Below, piece by piece: positions 34,576 to 44,026 of a DNA stretch of 57,291 bases. Source of the stretch: Acidobacteriota bacterium (lineage in GTDB: Bacteria > Acidobacteriota > Terriglobia > Acidiferrales > UBA7541); NCBI GenBank assembly GCA_003223245.1, contig QHYI01000171.1, positions 1-57,291 on the forward strand. The letters run 5' to 3'. Both the position numbers and the translations under genes were made by a program. Every line of letters starts with the position of its first letter. The stretch's first letter is position 1. The notes beneath the pieces were generated by a model. The model ran no database searches and was not told the DNA's origin. It saw only the letters and a program-made list of their open reading frames with translations.

Positions 34576-35110
34576 TTAGTGGGCTGCTGCCATTCTCCCG
34601 CGCGCCTCTTTGACTCTCGCGAGGAAGCGCCGGGCTAGTTCGTGAATGCGCTCTTCCTGTTTGTATTCGAGCGCCTCTTTGGGAATCAACTCACTGCCTA
34701 CGCCCAGCACCGATGCGCCTGCGAGGATATAGTTGAGAGCAGTTTGTTGGTTCACTCCTCCCTGCGGCCACAAAAGGAATTTGGGGAAACGGCGCTTTGA
34801 GCGCCCGGATGTAATGGTCGCCTCCGAGAGGCGCGCAGGGAAAAATCTTGACGAAGCCGTCTCCGCGTCCAGGACGGTTCCCGCTCCCACAATGATTTCC
34901 GGAAGGCGGCTCGCCAAATCGGAGATCACGTCAAGCGCGCCCGGCACGGTCATGGTGATTTCAGCGATGGGGATTCCGGAACGGTGGAGCGCTTCGGCAG
35001 CGTAGCGCGCGTGGTCCGCAGAGCGACGCGCACAGCAGGAATGATGCCGATTTCCTCGATGCGCGCGCGAACGTGCTCCGCCTGCTTGACCTTCGCCCGC
35101 AAACAGCTTT
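34576..35110 (-). pseudogene. eda: Broken KDPG/KHG aldolase gene
   Basis: Family blocks appear in order but in different frames: EHVRARIEEIGIIPAVRV, then (shift near 35020) SADHARYAAEALHRSGIPIA with EITMTVPGALDVISDL and EIIVGAGTVLDAET. A jump at about 34855 leads to FVKIFPCAPLGGDHYIRALK with PQIPFVAAG, and a last shift at about 34760 leads to GGVNQQTALNYILAGASVLG and VGSELIPKEAL. The roughly 50 residues that normally lie between DAETA and DFVK are missing. The Schiff-base Lys (V-K-x-F-P) survives. The enzyme would split 2-keto-3-deoxy-6-phosphogluconate to pyruvate and glyceraldehyde 3-phosphate. A TIM barrel lacking several strands cannot fold, so this is a pseudogene unless the deletion is an assembly fault. 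Confidence 0.78.
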
Positions 35111-35131
35111 TGCGAACCGGATACGGAAGGA

Positions 35132-35560
35132 CTATGAAAGAGACAGGGGAGGGGCTCTGCCGCAGAGGTTTTCGTGGTCGATCTCGGCAGTAAGAGAGAG
35201 CCGCCAGGTTTCCATGGCTCTTCTCACGGGAAGTGCAGTGAGTGAAAAAGGCCGCGATGGGAAAAACAAAAGGAGCGCCGTTGGTAACGGCTTGGGCGAA
35301 AGGGGGTTCAGTGTGGGCTGCATCCCGGCTACAATTCGTGAACCCTTTTTTTCCTCGACCAGAACTTGCTGGTTGTGCAGGTCATCGGTCATGGAGATGA
35401 CGAAAAAGAGAATCACCAGGGCGCAGCCCATGGCGATCACCTTGCGGGCATAACTCGCGGGGCGCCGCAGAGACGCACCAGCGCTCGAGAGCGTGGCGAA
35501 TAGCGCAAGAATAGCGGCGATGGCCACGCCGACCCAAACCAGATTGAGTGTCAGCTCCAT
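35132..35560 (-). CDS. Small two-helix membrane protein
   Basis: 142 residues from the ATG at 35560. Two membrane helices (LTLNLVWVGVAIAAILALFA and VIAMGCALVILFFVISM) are followed by the conserved-looking MTDDLHNQQVLVEEKKGSR and a Pro-rich C-terminal part. Proteins of this plan, with S-x-T-D-D-L after the second helix, are frequent but uncharacterised in Acidobacteriota (recalled, not searched). The longer frame to 35635 adds a segment without signal character. Confidence 0.6.
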   Translation of the reverse strand: MELTLNLVWVGVAIAAILALFATLSSAGASLRRPASYARKVIAMGCALVILFFVISMTDDLHNQQVLVEEKKGSRIVAGMQPTLNPLSPKPLPTALLLFFPSRPFSLTALPVRRAMETWRLSLTAEIDHENLCGRAPPLSLS

Positions 35561-35700
35561 AACCCTTCGCCTATAGTATGCAGGCACAGGCGTCCAAGCA
35601 ACTGGAAGGCCATTCGAGAAGGAGGCGGAAACCACAGCTAGGCGAGCCTGGCGGCCTTATCCCTTTGATCGAAACCCGGAGGTACTATCCGCAGTCAGCG

Positions 35701-36474
35701 CTAGGGCTTGCTTGGTGCGGGTCCGGTAGCGGGCCCTGGCGCCTGAGCGACAACGGGCTTGGCAAAGTGCGACTCGTCGATCTTGGGATTGATTTCGACC
35801 TTATCAATCGTAAGCGTTTGTTTGTATTCCGTGCCCGGGCTTCCCTGATCAATTTTGAAAGGAAACTTCAGGCCTTGGACATCGCGGTAATCAGAAAGGA
35901 CACTCTCCCAAGGTAGAGGCTCGTTTCCGATCCTGCGGGTCCCTTTCCATTTCGTCGTTAAGAACGTGGAGGCGTCAATCAGATAGGAGCGCACTTCTCC
36001 GCTTTTGCTGGTTACCTTCAAGTGATAGACCGGCTTGCCATCCAGGTCTTCTTTCCCAACGAGTTCCACTTGACCTTTATTCTTGTAATCCACCAACGGA
36101 CCGTCCAGGTCCGATTCTTCGGGCATTTCTTTCAGTTCGTCCGCGGACATTTCGACAACGTCCTTGTTCTCCGTGAAAGGATTCACCGACCATCCGGCGG
36201 ATTTGCCGTCGTAAACGCGAAGGACTTTCTGCCCCTCTATGGTAATTTCGGAATGTAACTCGTGGGGCCGCTGCAACTCCAGAAGTAGCGCGCCTTCCAA
36301 GCCTTGCGAAAAGGAGACGCGTCCGGTGATACGTTCTGATTGCACGGCTTTGATTTTGTCGATCCCGCCGCGCGCGTCGATGGCCTTTTTTATAATTTCA
36401 TCGACTGTCTGCGCCGGGCACAAGCGCAGGGGCAAAAAACACAAAAAAGCAGCAAGCACAAATTTGGTTTTCAT
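35701..36474 (-). CDS. LolA-like outer-membrane lipoprotein-sorting-type protein (paralogue 1)
   Basis: 257 residues from the ATG at 36474. Signal peptide KFVLAAFLCFLPLRLCPAQ; then VDEIIKKAIDARGGIDKIKA, a series of beta-strands (ITIEGQKVLRVYDGKSAGWS, SDLDGPLVDYKNKGQVELVG, YHLKVTSKSGEVRSYLIDAS) and a Pro-rich tail. The A-R-G-G opening, Y-D-G-x-x-x-W and half-barrel layout are those of the LolA/LppX-like fold. Such proteins carry lipid or lipoproteins through the periplasm; no LolCDE-type partner lies nearby. A paralogue with the same block order is at 52806-53672. Confidence 0.75.
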   Translation of the reverse strand: MKTKFVLAAFLCFLPLRLCPAQTVDEIIKKAIDARGGIDKIKAVQSERITGRVSFSQGLEGALLLELQRPHELHSEITIEGQKVLRVYDGKSAGWSVNPFTENKDVVEMSADELKEMPEESDLDGPLVDYKNKGQVELVGKEDLDGKPVYHLKVTSKSGEVRSYLIDASTFLTTKWKGTRRIGNEPLPWESVLSDYRDVQGLKFPFKIDQGSPGTEYKQTLTIDKVEINPKIDESHFAKPVVAQAPGPATGPAPSKP

Positions 36475-36690
36475 TCGAAATCCATTGGCTATATCTGGCG
36501 GCTGAGGACCACGCAACATTCATGCTAAGGGGCCGCGCGCCTGCGGTCAAATCCGTTCTCAGCATCGAGGGAGGCAGAGGAAGTTCACGGTAGCGAAACA
36601 ATTTTCACTTAGGCTCGGATGCAGGTACATTTAGAACCTCACAAAAGATGCTGAGCCGAGGAATATCTCAGGGGTCGAAAAGGTGAATTC

Positions 36691-39600
36691 ATGACATTGC
36701 GATTTTGTACGGGACTCTTGCTGGCGACCTTTCTTTCTGGAATCGCAAGCGGTCAGAAAGAGCCGGCCGCAGAAGGCCGGCCCATCACGCCAGCAGGCAC
36801 GCTGGTGATGGATGCCGGAACACACCTTCCCGCCGTCGGCGCTATGCCCATGACCATCCTGCGCAGCCCGGACACGACCGGGCGCGGCGGAAAAGGCCGA
36901 TATCTCCTTGTCGTGAACAGCGGTTACGGCGTGCAATTCAGCCAGGAAACGAACAAAGCACAGCAATCGATTGCCGCGATTGACCTAAACGCCAGTCCCG
37001 AGCCCACGGTGATTCAAAACGTGTATTTCCCCACACCGCAAAGCGCGAATGTCGGGATGGCCTTTGCTCGGAAGCCGGCCGCAGATGGAAGCTTTGCGTT
37101 ATATGTCTCTGGCGGGTTCGAAAACAAGATATGGATTTTCCGTTTCGACCCGAAAACTGCCGCACCGATTCAGCCAGCTTCACCCGGCCCAGATACGAAG
37201 GTTAGTGCGCCGTTCTTCCTCGTGAGCAATCCGGGAGAAGTGTCGGCGAAGGACTACAATGGCGGCAAAGCAGCACTCTACCCCACAGGCCTGGCGGTCA
37301 CGAAAGACGGAGAGACACTCATTACCGCGAACAATTTGGGGGATAGCGTGACCATCGTGCGCGAGGTGAATGGCGCACGGCGCATGCAACGGCTCGACCT
37401 GCATCGTCCGGGAAAGCCCGGCGAAAACATGTATCCCTACGGAGTGGTCTTGCTGGAAAACGGAAGGAAAGTGCGCGCTTACGTGTCCTGCTGGAACGAT
37501 TCTTCGGTTGCTGTGATTTCGCTGAACGGCAAGGCTGCCGTCGAGAAATACATCCGGGTTGACCGGCATCCGACGGCGATGATTGTGAATGCCGAGGGCA
37601 CGCGGTTGTTTGTGGCCAATTCGAACGCCGACAGCGTCTCGGTCATCGACACAAGCACGGATCAAGAAGTCGAACGAATTAACGTGCGGCTCCGAGAGAA
37701 CGCGTTGCCTGGATCGAGTCCTGAAGGCGTGGCGCTCAGTGAAAACGAAAAGACGCTTTATGTCGCGAACGCGCATAGCAATGCCGTTGCGGTCGTATCG
37801 CTCTCGGAAAAGGCGCGCGGCGGAAAATCCCCGGGGAAAAACGGGGAACCCGCGAAATCGAAGATTCTGGGATTCATTCCTACGGGGCAATATCCGTCCG
37901 CGGTGGCGGTTGCGGACGAGAAGCTATTCATCGGAAACGGGAAGGGAACGGGATTCGAGCCGTCGTCCATGCGTGTAAGCAACAGCGGTTTCACGCCGAA
38001 CCCGCCGAATGCAGCGTTTCCAGCAAGGCCGGAGAAAAACAGTCAGGGAGGACAATACAGCGGCTCGATCGTTTCCGGAAATATCAGCATGGTCGAGCTG
38101 CCGGATGAGCCGGCACTGGCGCGTTACACTCAGCAAACGATGCAGAACGATGGGCTCCTGGGTTTTGCATCGCCAAAACTTTTTGCCGGCGAAAGCCCGA
38201 TTAAACACATCATTTACATCATCAAGGAAAATCGCACTTACGATCAGGTTTTTGGCGATGTGAAAACGTCCGGCGACGGCCACGCGGCCGATGGCGAGCC
38301 GGCCTTCGCGATTTTCGGCAATAGTGACGCGGCGCGGCGGCCAGACGGCACGGCGCAGGCGGTAACGCCGAATCATCACGCACTCGCGCAACGTTTCGGA
38401 CTCTTCGATCGTTTTTTCGTAAATTCCGAGGCCAGCCCCGACGGGCACAACTGGGCGACGGCGGCATTTTCGAACGATTACGTGGATAAGGCCTTTCGCT
38501 GGAACTATTCCGATCGCGGGCGCACGTATGACTTTGAGGGTTATAACCGCCTGCCGGATTACGAGCCGCCGAGTGAACTGGACACCGCGAAATTCAAAGG
38601 GGACGCTCTCGCCGCGCTAACCGATCTGCTCGAGAAGCATTTGCCTTACACGCTGGGCTTCACCGACGTCGGGGAACCGAAAACGCTTTATCTTTGGGAC
38701 GCGGCCGCGCGCGCGGGATTGACCTATCGGAATTACGGGGAGTTTATAACCGTGATTTCCGCAAACGATGTGGAGGCGGCCAAGCAGAGGCGCCACAAAG
38801 AATATCCGGACATTTCGAAAGCCGTTCGAGACATCCCCAACAAGGCTTCTCTCGCGAATCATCACAGCCCGAGTTTCCGCAGCTTCGACCTGGCGGCGCC
38901 TGACATCATCACTGCGGATTGCTACCAGGCCGCGCTCGGTTCGTCACAAAACGATGCTGCCGTGACGGAGGATAATGCGAATGTCAACTGCCGAGGCAAC
39001 TCGCGGTTTGGCGAGTGGCTCCGAGAGTTTAAGGAATTCGTCACGAAGCGCGAAGCAGGCCAAGCGGATCCCATACCCGCGCTGACGGTTCTTCGTTTTC
39101 CCAACGATCACACTACGGGAATCAAGAAGGGATTTCCTACGCCACAATTCATGGTGGCGGACAACGATTATGCCGTTGGACGGCTCGTCGAAGCGATTTC
39201 TTCGAGCCCGTATTGGAAAGACACGGCAATTTTCATTGTGGAAGACGACGCGCAAGCCGGCCCGGATCATGTGGATTCGCACCGCTCCGTGGGTTTGGCC
39301 ATCAGCGCGTACAACAAGCCCGGCGCGCTGATTCATAATTTTCACAGCACCGTGAGCATGATTCGAACAATCGAAATGCTCCTTGGAATTCCGCCGATGA
39401 ACCAACTGGATGCTTCGGCAATTCCGATGGACATTTTTCAGGGCCAGGCGGACCTGACTCCGTACAAGGCGGTGCTACCGACAATTGCTGCCGATAATCT
39501 GCTGACAGGAAAACCAAAAGATAAAGCCACCGCGGAGTGGATGAAAAAGACGATGCAGCAGGATTTTGCGCACGCGGACATGGCCGATCCGCAAACTCTG

Positions 39601-39747
39601 AACTCGATTATCTGGTTTGCCTGCCAGGGAGACGGCTCGCACATGCCCCAATCCGCCGTGCTTCCGGCATACGAGACGATGCGCTTGGGAATTCTGGATA
39701 CAGACGAAGGCCCCGTCAGACACAAGAGGAAAGCTGACGATGATTGA
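36691..39747 (+). CDS. YncE-type beta-propeller fused to a phosphoesterase (alkaline phosphatase superfamily)
   Basis: 1,018 residues with a signal peptide (RFCTGLLLATFLSGIASG). Residues about 50-480 form a seven-blade YVTN/YncE-like propeller (TRLFVANSNADSVSVIDTST, KTLYVANAHSNAVAVVSLSE). The C-terminal half is a PF04185-type phosphoesterase: HIIYIIKENRTYDQVFGD holds the metal-binding Glu-Asn-Arg segment and the nucleophile Thr. A conserved F-D-R-F-F-V-N-S-E-A-S-P-D-G-H-N-W segment and IFIVEDDAQAGPDHVDSHRS hold metal ligands. Homologues include phospholipase C and acid phosphatase enzymes. Periplasmic phosphate-ester cleavage is expected; the substrate is unknown. Confidence 0.88.
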   Translation: MTLRFCTGLLLATFLSGIASGQKEPAAEGRPITPAGTLVMDAGTHLPAVGAMPMTILRSPDTTGRGGKGRYLLVVNSGYGVQFSQETNKAQQSIAAIDLNASPEPTVIQNVYFPTPQSANVGMAFARKPAADGSFALYVSGGFENKIWIFRFDPKTAAPIQPASPGPDTKVSAPFFLVSNPGEVSAKDYNGGKAALYPTGLAVTKDGETLITANNLGDSVTIVREVNGARRMQRLDLHRPGKPGENMYPYGVVLLENGRKVRAYVSCWNDSSVAVISLNGKAAVEKYIRVDRHPTAMIVNAEGTRLFVANSNADSVSVIDTSTDQEVERINVRLRENALPGSSPEGVALSENEKTLYVANAHSNAVAVVSLSEKARGGKSPGKNGEPAKSKILGFIPTGQYPSAVAVADEKLFIGNGKGTGFEPSSMRVSNSGFTPNPPNAAFPARPEKNSQGGQYSGSIVSGNISMVELPDEPALARYTQQTMQNDGLLGFASPKLFAGESPIKHIIYIIKENRTYDQVFGDVKTSGDGHAADGEPAFAIFGNSDAARRPDGTAQAVTPNHHALAQRFGLFDRFFVNSEASPDGHNWATAAFSNDYVDKAFRWNYSDRGRTYDFEGYNRLPDYEPPSELDTAKFKGDALAALTDLLEKHLPYTLGFTDVGEPKTLYLWDAAARAGLTYRNYGEFITVISANDVEAAKQRRHKEYPDISKAVRDIPNKASLANHHSPSFRSFDLAAPDIITADCYQAALGSSQNDAAVTEDNANVNCRGNSRFGEWLREFKEFVTKREAGQADPIPALTVLRFPNDHTTGIKKGFPTPQFMVADNDYAVGRLVEAISSSPYWKDTAIFIVEDDAQAGPDHVDSHRSVGLAISAYNKPGALIHNFHSTVSMIRTIEMLLGIPPMNQLDASAIPMDIFQGQADLTPYKAVLPTIAADNLLTGKPKDKATAEWMKKTMQQDFAHADMADPQTLNSIIWFACQGDGSHMPQSAVLPAYETMRLGILDTDEGPVRHKRKADDD

Positions 39748-39783
39748 TGGAAAGAGGATCCAGCAGGGAACGAGATTGAGCCG

Positions 39784-40719
39784 CTACACGCCAGTGACGA
39801 AGTTTCCGTCGAGGGCTACATAGCCGTAGGCCATGCGCGGCGTGCTGAACGCGAATCCGGGATTGCCGTGGCGATCGAGAAGAATCAGTCCCCCGGTGCC
39901 ATGAGCACGCTTGGAAAGCAGATGAACCGCTTCGCGCGCGGCGACTTTTGCCGTAGAAGCTTCGCAGGATGCTCCCGCCGGAGAATCCGCGCAAATCGCG
40001 GACTGGCGCAGAAGGTCAACCGCCGTTTTTGCCATCACGATTTTCATGATGGCTTCGCCGTAGCCGGTGCAGGAGACGCCTCCGGCTTCGGAATCGGCGT
40101 AACAGCCACAACCGATCAACGGCGAATCACCGACGCGCCCGGGAAGTTTGCAGCACGTGCCGCCGGTAGAAGTAGCGGCAAACAGGTTTCCGTCCTTATC
40201 AAGGGCCACGGCCCCCACGGTGCCCTGCTCATGGCCACGGTGATGCGCCGCGGCGTGCTTGTCTTTCCGGCATTTGAGCCAGGCTGCGCGCTCGGCCTGG
40301 CTGATCAGCCCTTCCGGATCGCACAGCGGGATTCCGTGTTGTATTGCGAAACGTTCCGCACCTTCACCGACCAGCATCATGTGCGGGCAATTCTCGAGGA
40401 TGGCTCTCGCAACGCGGATGGGGTTCTTCACGCGCTGCAACGCGGACACTGCACCGGCACCGAGCGTTCGGCCGTCCATGACGATGGCATCGCACTCCAC
40501 GCGGCCGTCGAGGTTCAGGTGCGAGCCGTAGCCGGCGTCAAAAACAGGATCGTCTTCCAGCACGACGATGGCAGCTTCGATGGCGTCGAGGGCCTGCCCG
40601 CCCTTTGAAAGGATGGACCACCCGGCGGCCAGCGCGCGCTGGCATCCGGAGGTGCAGGCCTCGACGGCTTCGTCAGGAATGTCCCGGGCGCCACCGTGGA
40701 CGATCAGAGCAGGCTTCAT
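39784..40719 (-). CDS. Isoaspartyl peptidase/L-asparaginase (Ntn hydrolase)
   Basis: 311 residues. MKPALIVHGGARDIP is the usual opening. The autocleavage site is in HEQGTVGAVALDKDGNLFAA, with Thr167 becoming the N-terminal nucleophile after self-cleavage. ATSTGGTCCKLPGRVGDSPL and IGCGCYAD supply the substrate pocket and the G-D-S-P motif. Length and motifs match plant-type asparaginases such as E. coli IaaA. It should hydrolyse isoaspartyl dipeptides and asparagine in the cytoplasm (no signal peptide). It is convergent with the phosphoesterase gene, with a gap of 36 bases. Confidence 0.92.
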   Translation of the reverse strand: MKPALIVHGGARDIPDEAVEACTSGCQRALAAGWSILSKGGQALDAIEAAIVVLEDDPVFDAGYGSHLNLDGRVECDAIVMDGRTLGAGAVSALQRVKNPIRVARAILENCPHMMLVGEGAERFAIQHGIPLCDPEGLISQAERAAWLKCRKDKHAAAHHRGHEQGTVGAVALDKDGNLFAATSTGGTCCKLPGRVGDSPLIGCGCYADSEAGGVSCTGYGEAIMKIVMAKTAVDLLRQSAICADSPAGASCEASTAKVAAREAVHLLSKRAHGTGGLILLDRHGNPGFAFSTPRMAYGYVALDGNFVTGV

Positions 40720-40877
40720 CGCAACGAGAATCGCAAAGGGAATGCAATTTGTCCACCCGGTGCGAGAAACGAAGTTCGAAAAAGAACAAGAATCTTATAT
40801 AGAGACACAGAGGCCAGAAGAAAATCGCGGTAAAAGGCAACAAAAGGAGAACTCTCGATCGCGTGCGGCAAAAAGCG

Positions 40878-41357
40878 CTACTCCCGGTCGTGAATGGTTA
40901 CCAGCTCAACGACTTCAAATTCCTTTTTGCCCGCTGGTGTAGCGACTTCAATTTCATCGCCTACTTTGCGATTCAGCAAGGCCCGGCCGATCGGCGAGTT
41001 CGTGGAGATAAGACCCTTTTCGACGTCGGCTTCTTCGCTGCTGACCAGTTTGTATTCCACTTTCACGTCGCGGGCGACGTCAAGAACCACGATGCGCGAA
41101 CCGTAGCCGGAGCGGTCCTTGGGGATGTTATTGAGATTAAGCATGCCGAGGTCGCCCATGCGCTTCTTGAGTTGCGCGATTTTGGCGTTGACGTACGTCT
41201 GGCGCTCCTTGGCGAATTTGTACTCCGCGTTTTCCGAGAGGTCGCCGTGCGCGCGGGCCACGGCGATCTCCTTGGGCAGCTCGACGTTGAGCTCGTGGGA
41301 GAGATGGTCGATTTCTTCCTGAAGCTTCTTTTTAATTTTTGCCAATGGATCGGACAT
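40878..41357 (-). CDS. greA: Transcription elongation factor GreA
   Basis: 159 residues from the ATG at 41357. The N-terminal coiled coil (LQEEIDHLSHELNVELPKEI, AVARAHGDLSENAEYKFAKE, RQTYVNAKIAQLKKRM) has the conserved G-D-L-S-E-N-A-E-Y tip that enters the RNA polymerase secondary channel to trigger transcript cleavage. The C-terminal FKBP-like domain has ISTNSPIGRALLNRKVGDEI. The longer frame to 41483 has no GreA character upstream of the ATG. Confidence 0.95.
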   Translation of the reverse strand: MSDPLAKIKKKLQEEIDHLSHELNVELPKEIAVARAHGDLSENAEYKFAKERQTYVNAKIAQLKKRMGDLGMLNLNNIPKDRSGYGSRIVVLDVARDVKVEYKLVSSEEADVEKGLISTNSPIGRALLNRKVGDEIEVATPAGKKEFEVVELVTIHDRE

Positions 41358-41860
41358 GGCCCTATGTTTTGCGCCCGGATTTTGTGCGACGCATGGAAAA
41401 AGATGGCGGAGTCTGGATAGCACGAACGGTGCCCCAAAACTCCGCGGGCATTTATTATAGATGCGAGCACCAGGGCCCCACAAGGGGATTGCAGAACCAG
41501 AACCGGCCGGCCTATTCCTGGTCGTTTATTTGCGTGAAGGTACCCCGAACTCTGGAACAACCTGTTTCTCACCATGGCGTTTTGCGACCACCAATCGGGA
41601 GGTTGGCTCCCATGGGGCGAACAAAAGGAGAAACAGGTTCCGGTAGGGGGTGGGGAAAGATGTGAAAAACCGTATGGATTACATAATTCACCTGATTGCT
41701 TCGGTACCGCAGAGGAGCAGAGTATGGGCACCTTACTTAGAGGACGGTGACGGGGTGAGTTCACTGGGAGGCCCTCGAATCGGTGGGAAGGTAGTCCCGC
41801 TCCTGCCGAACTGGCTTCGCAGAACCTCTACCGAGATCGGTCCTCGGAAAGGGCTCAACC
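41358..41860. other. Long intergenic region with large inverted repeat
   Basis: About 500 bases between the divergent greA and PilZ-zinc genes. No gene was recognised. It contains a 12-base perfect inverted repeat enclosing 57 bases (41559-41639, separate entry) and a purine-rich stretch near 41640. A structured leader or small RNA is possible but unproven. Confidence 0.45.
41559..41639 (+). repeat. Twelve-base inverted repeat around an 81-base element
   Basis: AACCTGTTTCTC (41559-41570) is the exact reverse complement of GAGAAACAGGTT (41628-41639). Inside, ACCATGG (41571-41577) faces CCATGG (41610-41615), so a second inner stem is possible. The arms are also flanked by related GGAAC and GTTCC. 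It could fold as an RNA or be a tiny non-autonomous element. Confidence 0.5.
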
Positions 41861-42400
41861 GTGCCCAGGACGGATAACCGGAGAAATCAGCGGACGAACT
41901 GGCAGCTCAAAGTGTGGCTCTCACGCGGAGAGGAGCCGATGTTTGCGGAACTAGTTCCGACGGAAAACGTCAGTTCTTGCGGCGTGCGCGTGCGGACCGA
42001 ACTGCCCTGGAAACAGGGTACGCGCGTGTTTGTGAAGCCGTCGAAAGGAAAAACCTGGACGCGTGCGAGAATTGCTTACTGCCAAAGATTGCAAGCGCAA
42101 AACCACGCATTGGGGCTGGAGTTTTACAAGACGGCGCACCGGTACAACCTGACGTTTCGCTGCATTCAGTGCGGCAAGTATGAGGCGTCGGCGAACTTTT
42201 CTAGCGACCGGGTGGAGCAGGAGAACCATCTCAAGGCAGGAATCTACCGGGTTCAGTGCGCGAGGTGCGGCTGGAAGGGCGAGGCTTGCGGGCTTTCTGC
42301 GGTTCGCATCCTACGCTACCAAAGCAAAGAAACCTACAGCATGGACGGAAATGCTTCCTTCCCGCGGCGACCTGTGAAAGTGACACAAGTGGGAGTCTGA
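41861..42400 (+). CDS. PilZ-like domain with C-terminal zinc-ribbon-like cysteines
   Basis: 179 residues from a GTG start. The first ~105 residues look like a PilZ domain: RNQRTNWQLKVWL, PTENVSSCGVRVRTELPWKQ and QNHALGLEFYK. The C-terminal part has FRCIQCGKYEAS and, later, VQCARCGWKGEAC, two CxxC pairs that could bind zinc, then a basic tail. The c-di-GMP motif is degenerate (RxxxR only partly present and S-S-C-G in place of D/NxSxxG), so nucleotide binding is doubtful. The PilZ-zinc-ribbon combination is not one I recognise by name. Confidence 0.68.
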   Translation: MPRTDNRRNQRTNWQLKVWLSRGEEPMFAELVPTENVSSCGVRVRTELPWKQGTRVFVKPSKGKTWTRARIAYCQRLQAQNHALGLEFYKTAHRYNLTFRCIQCGKYEASANFSSDRVEQENHLKAGIYRVQCARCGWKGEACGLSAVRILRYQSKETYSMDGNASFPRRPVKVTQVGV

Positions 42401-42641
42401 GCGATTATTGTCGTTCGTCCTTGAGTGAGCGCAGAAGCGAGAGCGGCCAAGGCCAGTAATTAGGAATCAGAAAATCTCACAAAGGGGCCCTCGCTCGTTG
42501 AGGGTGTTTGAATCTCCGAATTTTCCTCGACAGCATCCCTACTAAGCCATACACAAAAAAAGAGTTAGCCAGGGCATAGGTTAGAGCAGCGCGCCCCTGA
42601 CATTTGCGGTACCTGTGTCGTCTATTCCACAGGAGCCCGGA

Positions 42642-43343
42642 ATGGGAACTATGGGACTTGCGCTGCCTTGGAAGGCTAGAATCGCTTCCGCGCTGCGCGA
42701 ACCTGCCGCAGTAGGCAGGTGGGAGACGCGAGTGGAACCTTCCGAGCAGCTCGCCGGCGGCCCGGCCCAGACGGGGGCGGCACCGGCAAGCGAGGACGCC
42801 GCATTAGCTGCTGCGTGCCGGGCAGGAGATCTGCGGGCGTATGAGCGGTTGTACGCCATGCATGGCGCGCGGATGAAGAATCTCGCGCGCAATGTGCTGG
42901 GCAGCACGGTGGACGCCGAAGACGCGGTACAGGAAACGTTCCTCAAAGTTCAGCGGAGCATTGCGAGCTTTCGCGGGCAGTCAAGTTTTGTGACCTGGAC
43001 ATACCGGATCCTGATCAACACATGCTATGACGCACGGCGCAGCCGACTGCGAAAGAAAGAAGTAACGACAGATGACGATTCGGAAGAAACGCCGCGGCGA
43101 GAGCCGCGCGCACCGGGCGCGCACCCGTCGCTCGGCATGGCTCTGGAGCGCGCGCTCGCGAAGCTGACGCGACATCAGCGCGATGTTTTTTTGCTGTACG
43201 AAGTGGAAGGCTTCCGGCACGCGGAAATTGCCGGGATGCTCCAGATTAGCGAAGCGGCCTCGAAGAACACCCTGTTTCAGGCGAAGAAGAATTTGCGGGA
43301 GATGCTCGAGCCGCCGCGAAGCAGTTCGGCGGAATTGCAGTGA
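42642..43343 (+). CDS. ECF-type RNA polymerase sigma factor
   Basis: 233 residues from the ATG at 42642, which follows an AGGAG motif; a GTG at 42615 is an alternative. Region 2 is seen in AACRAGDLRAYERLYAMHGA, DAEDAVQETFLKVQRSIASF and GQSSFVTWTYRILINTCYDA. Region 4 is seen in LTRHQRDVFLLYEVEGFRHA and EIAGMLQISEAASKNTLFQA. The DAEDAVQETF and W-T-Y-R motifs are classic ECF. The next gene starts 21 bases after the stop and encodes a likely anti-sigma factor, followed by a DUF4097 protein, so this is an envelope-stress-type operon (inference). Confidence 0.9.
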   Translation: MGTMGLALPWKARIASALREPAAVGRWETRVEPSEQLAGGPAQTGAAPASEDAALAAACRAGDLRAYERLYAMHGARMKNLARNVLGSTVDAEDAVQETFLKVQRSIASFRGQSSFVTWTYRILINTCYDARRSRLRKKEVTTDDDSEETPRREPRAPGAHPSLGMALERALAKLTRHQRDVFLLYEVEGFRHAEIAGMLQISEAASKNTLFQAKKNLREMLEPPRSSSAELQ

Positions 43344-43363
43344 ACAAAGTGTGGTGAACGCCA

Positions 43364-44026
43364 ATGTATGTGACCTGTAAAGATCGAGAGCGGATTTTTG
43401 AGAGCGGCACGACCGTGGAATGGGTGGCGCTGGAAGCCCACGCGGCCGCCTGCCTAGAGTGCGCGGAGGAGGTGCGGGCATGGAAGTCGCTGAGCGTGGC
43501 GGCGAAAGAGCTGCAGGATTACTCGGCAAGCCCGGAGTTGTGGGCGCGGATCGAACGCGCGCTGAGAGAGGGAGACGCGCGGAAAGCGCAGCGCACCGAG
43601 GGCAAGAGATGGTTTTCATTTTTGCCAAACATTTCCGTGGGCTGGCAAGCGGCGCTAGCCGGGGCGTTTGTGCTGATCCTAACGGTGTCCGTGAGCTGGA
43701 TGATTGTTCGGGATCATCCTGTTGCGCCTGGCAAGCAAGATCCTCTGCTGAAGAGCGCAGCGCTGAAGGAAGTAGAAAGCACAGAGGCAACTTACGAGAA
43801 GGCCATTGACAAGCTGGCCGCAGACGCCAAGCCGCAGCTTGACACTCCGACGACGCCGCTGATGGCGAGCTACCAAGAAAAGCTGCTGGTGCTGGACAGT
43901 GCGATTGCCGATCTACGTGCCCAGGCCGGACTGAATCCTTCGAACGCGCAACTGCGGTACCAGTTGCTGGCGATGTATCAGGAGAAGCAGCGCACCTTGG
44001 AAGAGGTGTTGGAGGCAGGAAAGTAA
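43364..44026 (+). CDS. Membrane anti-sigma factor with zinc-finger-like N-terminus
   Basis: 220 residues. H-x3-C-x2-C (His26, Cys30, Cys33 in HAAACLECAEE) is the zinc-binding anti-sigma (ZAS) signature. One membrane helix lies at about residues 91-112 (GWQAALAGAFVLILTVSVSW). The periplasmic part is a helical, coiled-coil-like domain (YEKAIDKLAADAKPQLDTPT, QLLAMYQEKQRTLEEVLEAG). It should hold the sigma factor encoded upstream at the membrane until a signal releases it. Its stop shares one base with the start of the DUF4097 gene (TAATG). Confidence 0.85.
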   Translation: MYVTCKDRERIFESGTTVEWVALEAHAAACLECAEEVRAWKSLSVAAKELQDYSASPELWARIERALREGDARKAQRTEGKRWFSFLPNISVGWQAALAGAFVLILTVSVSWMIVRDHPVAPGKQDPLLKSAALKEVESTEATYEKAIDKLAADAKPQLDTPTTPLMASYQEKLLVLDSAIADLRAQAGLNPSNAQLRYQLLAMYQEKQRTLEEVLEAGK

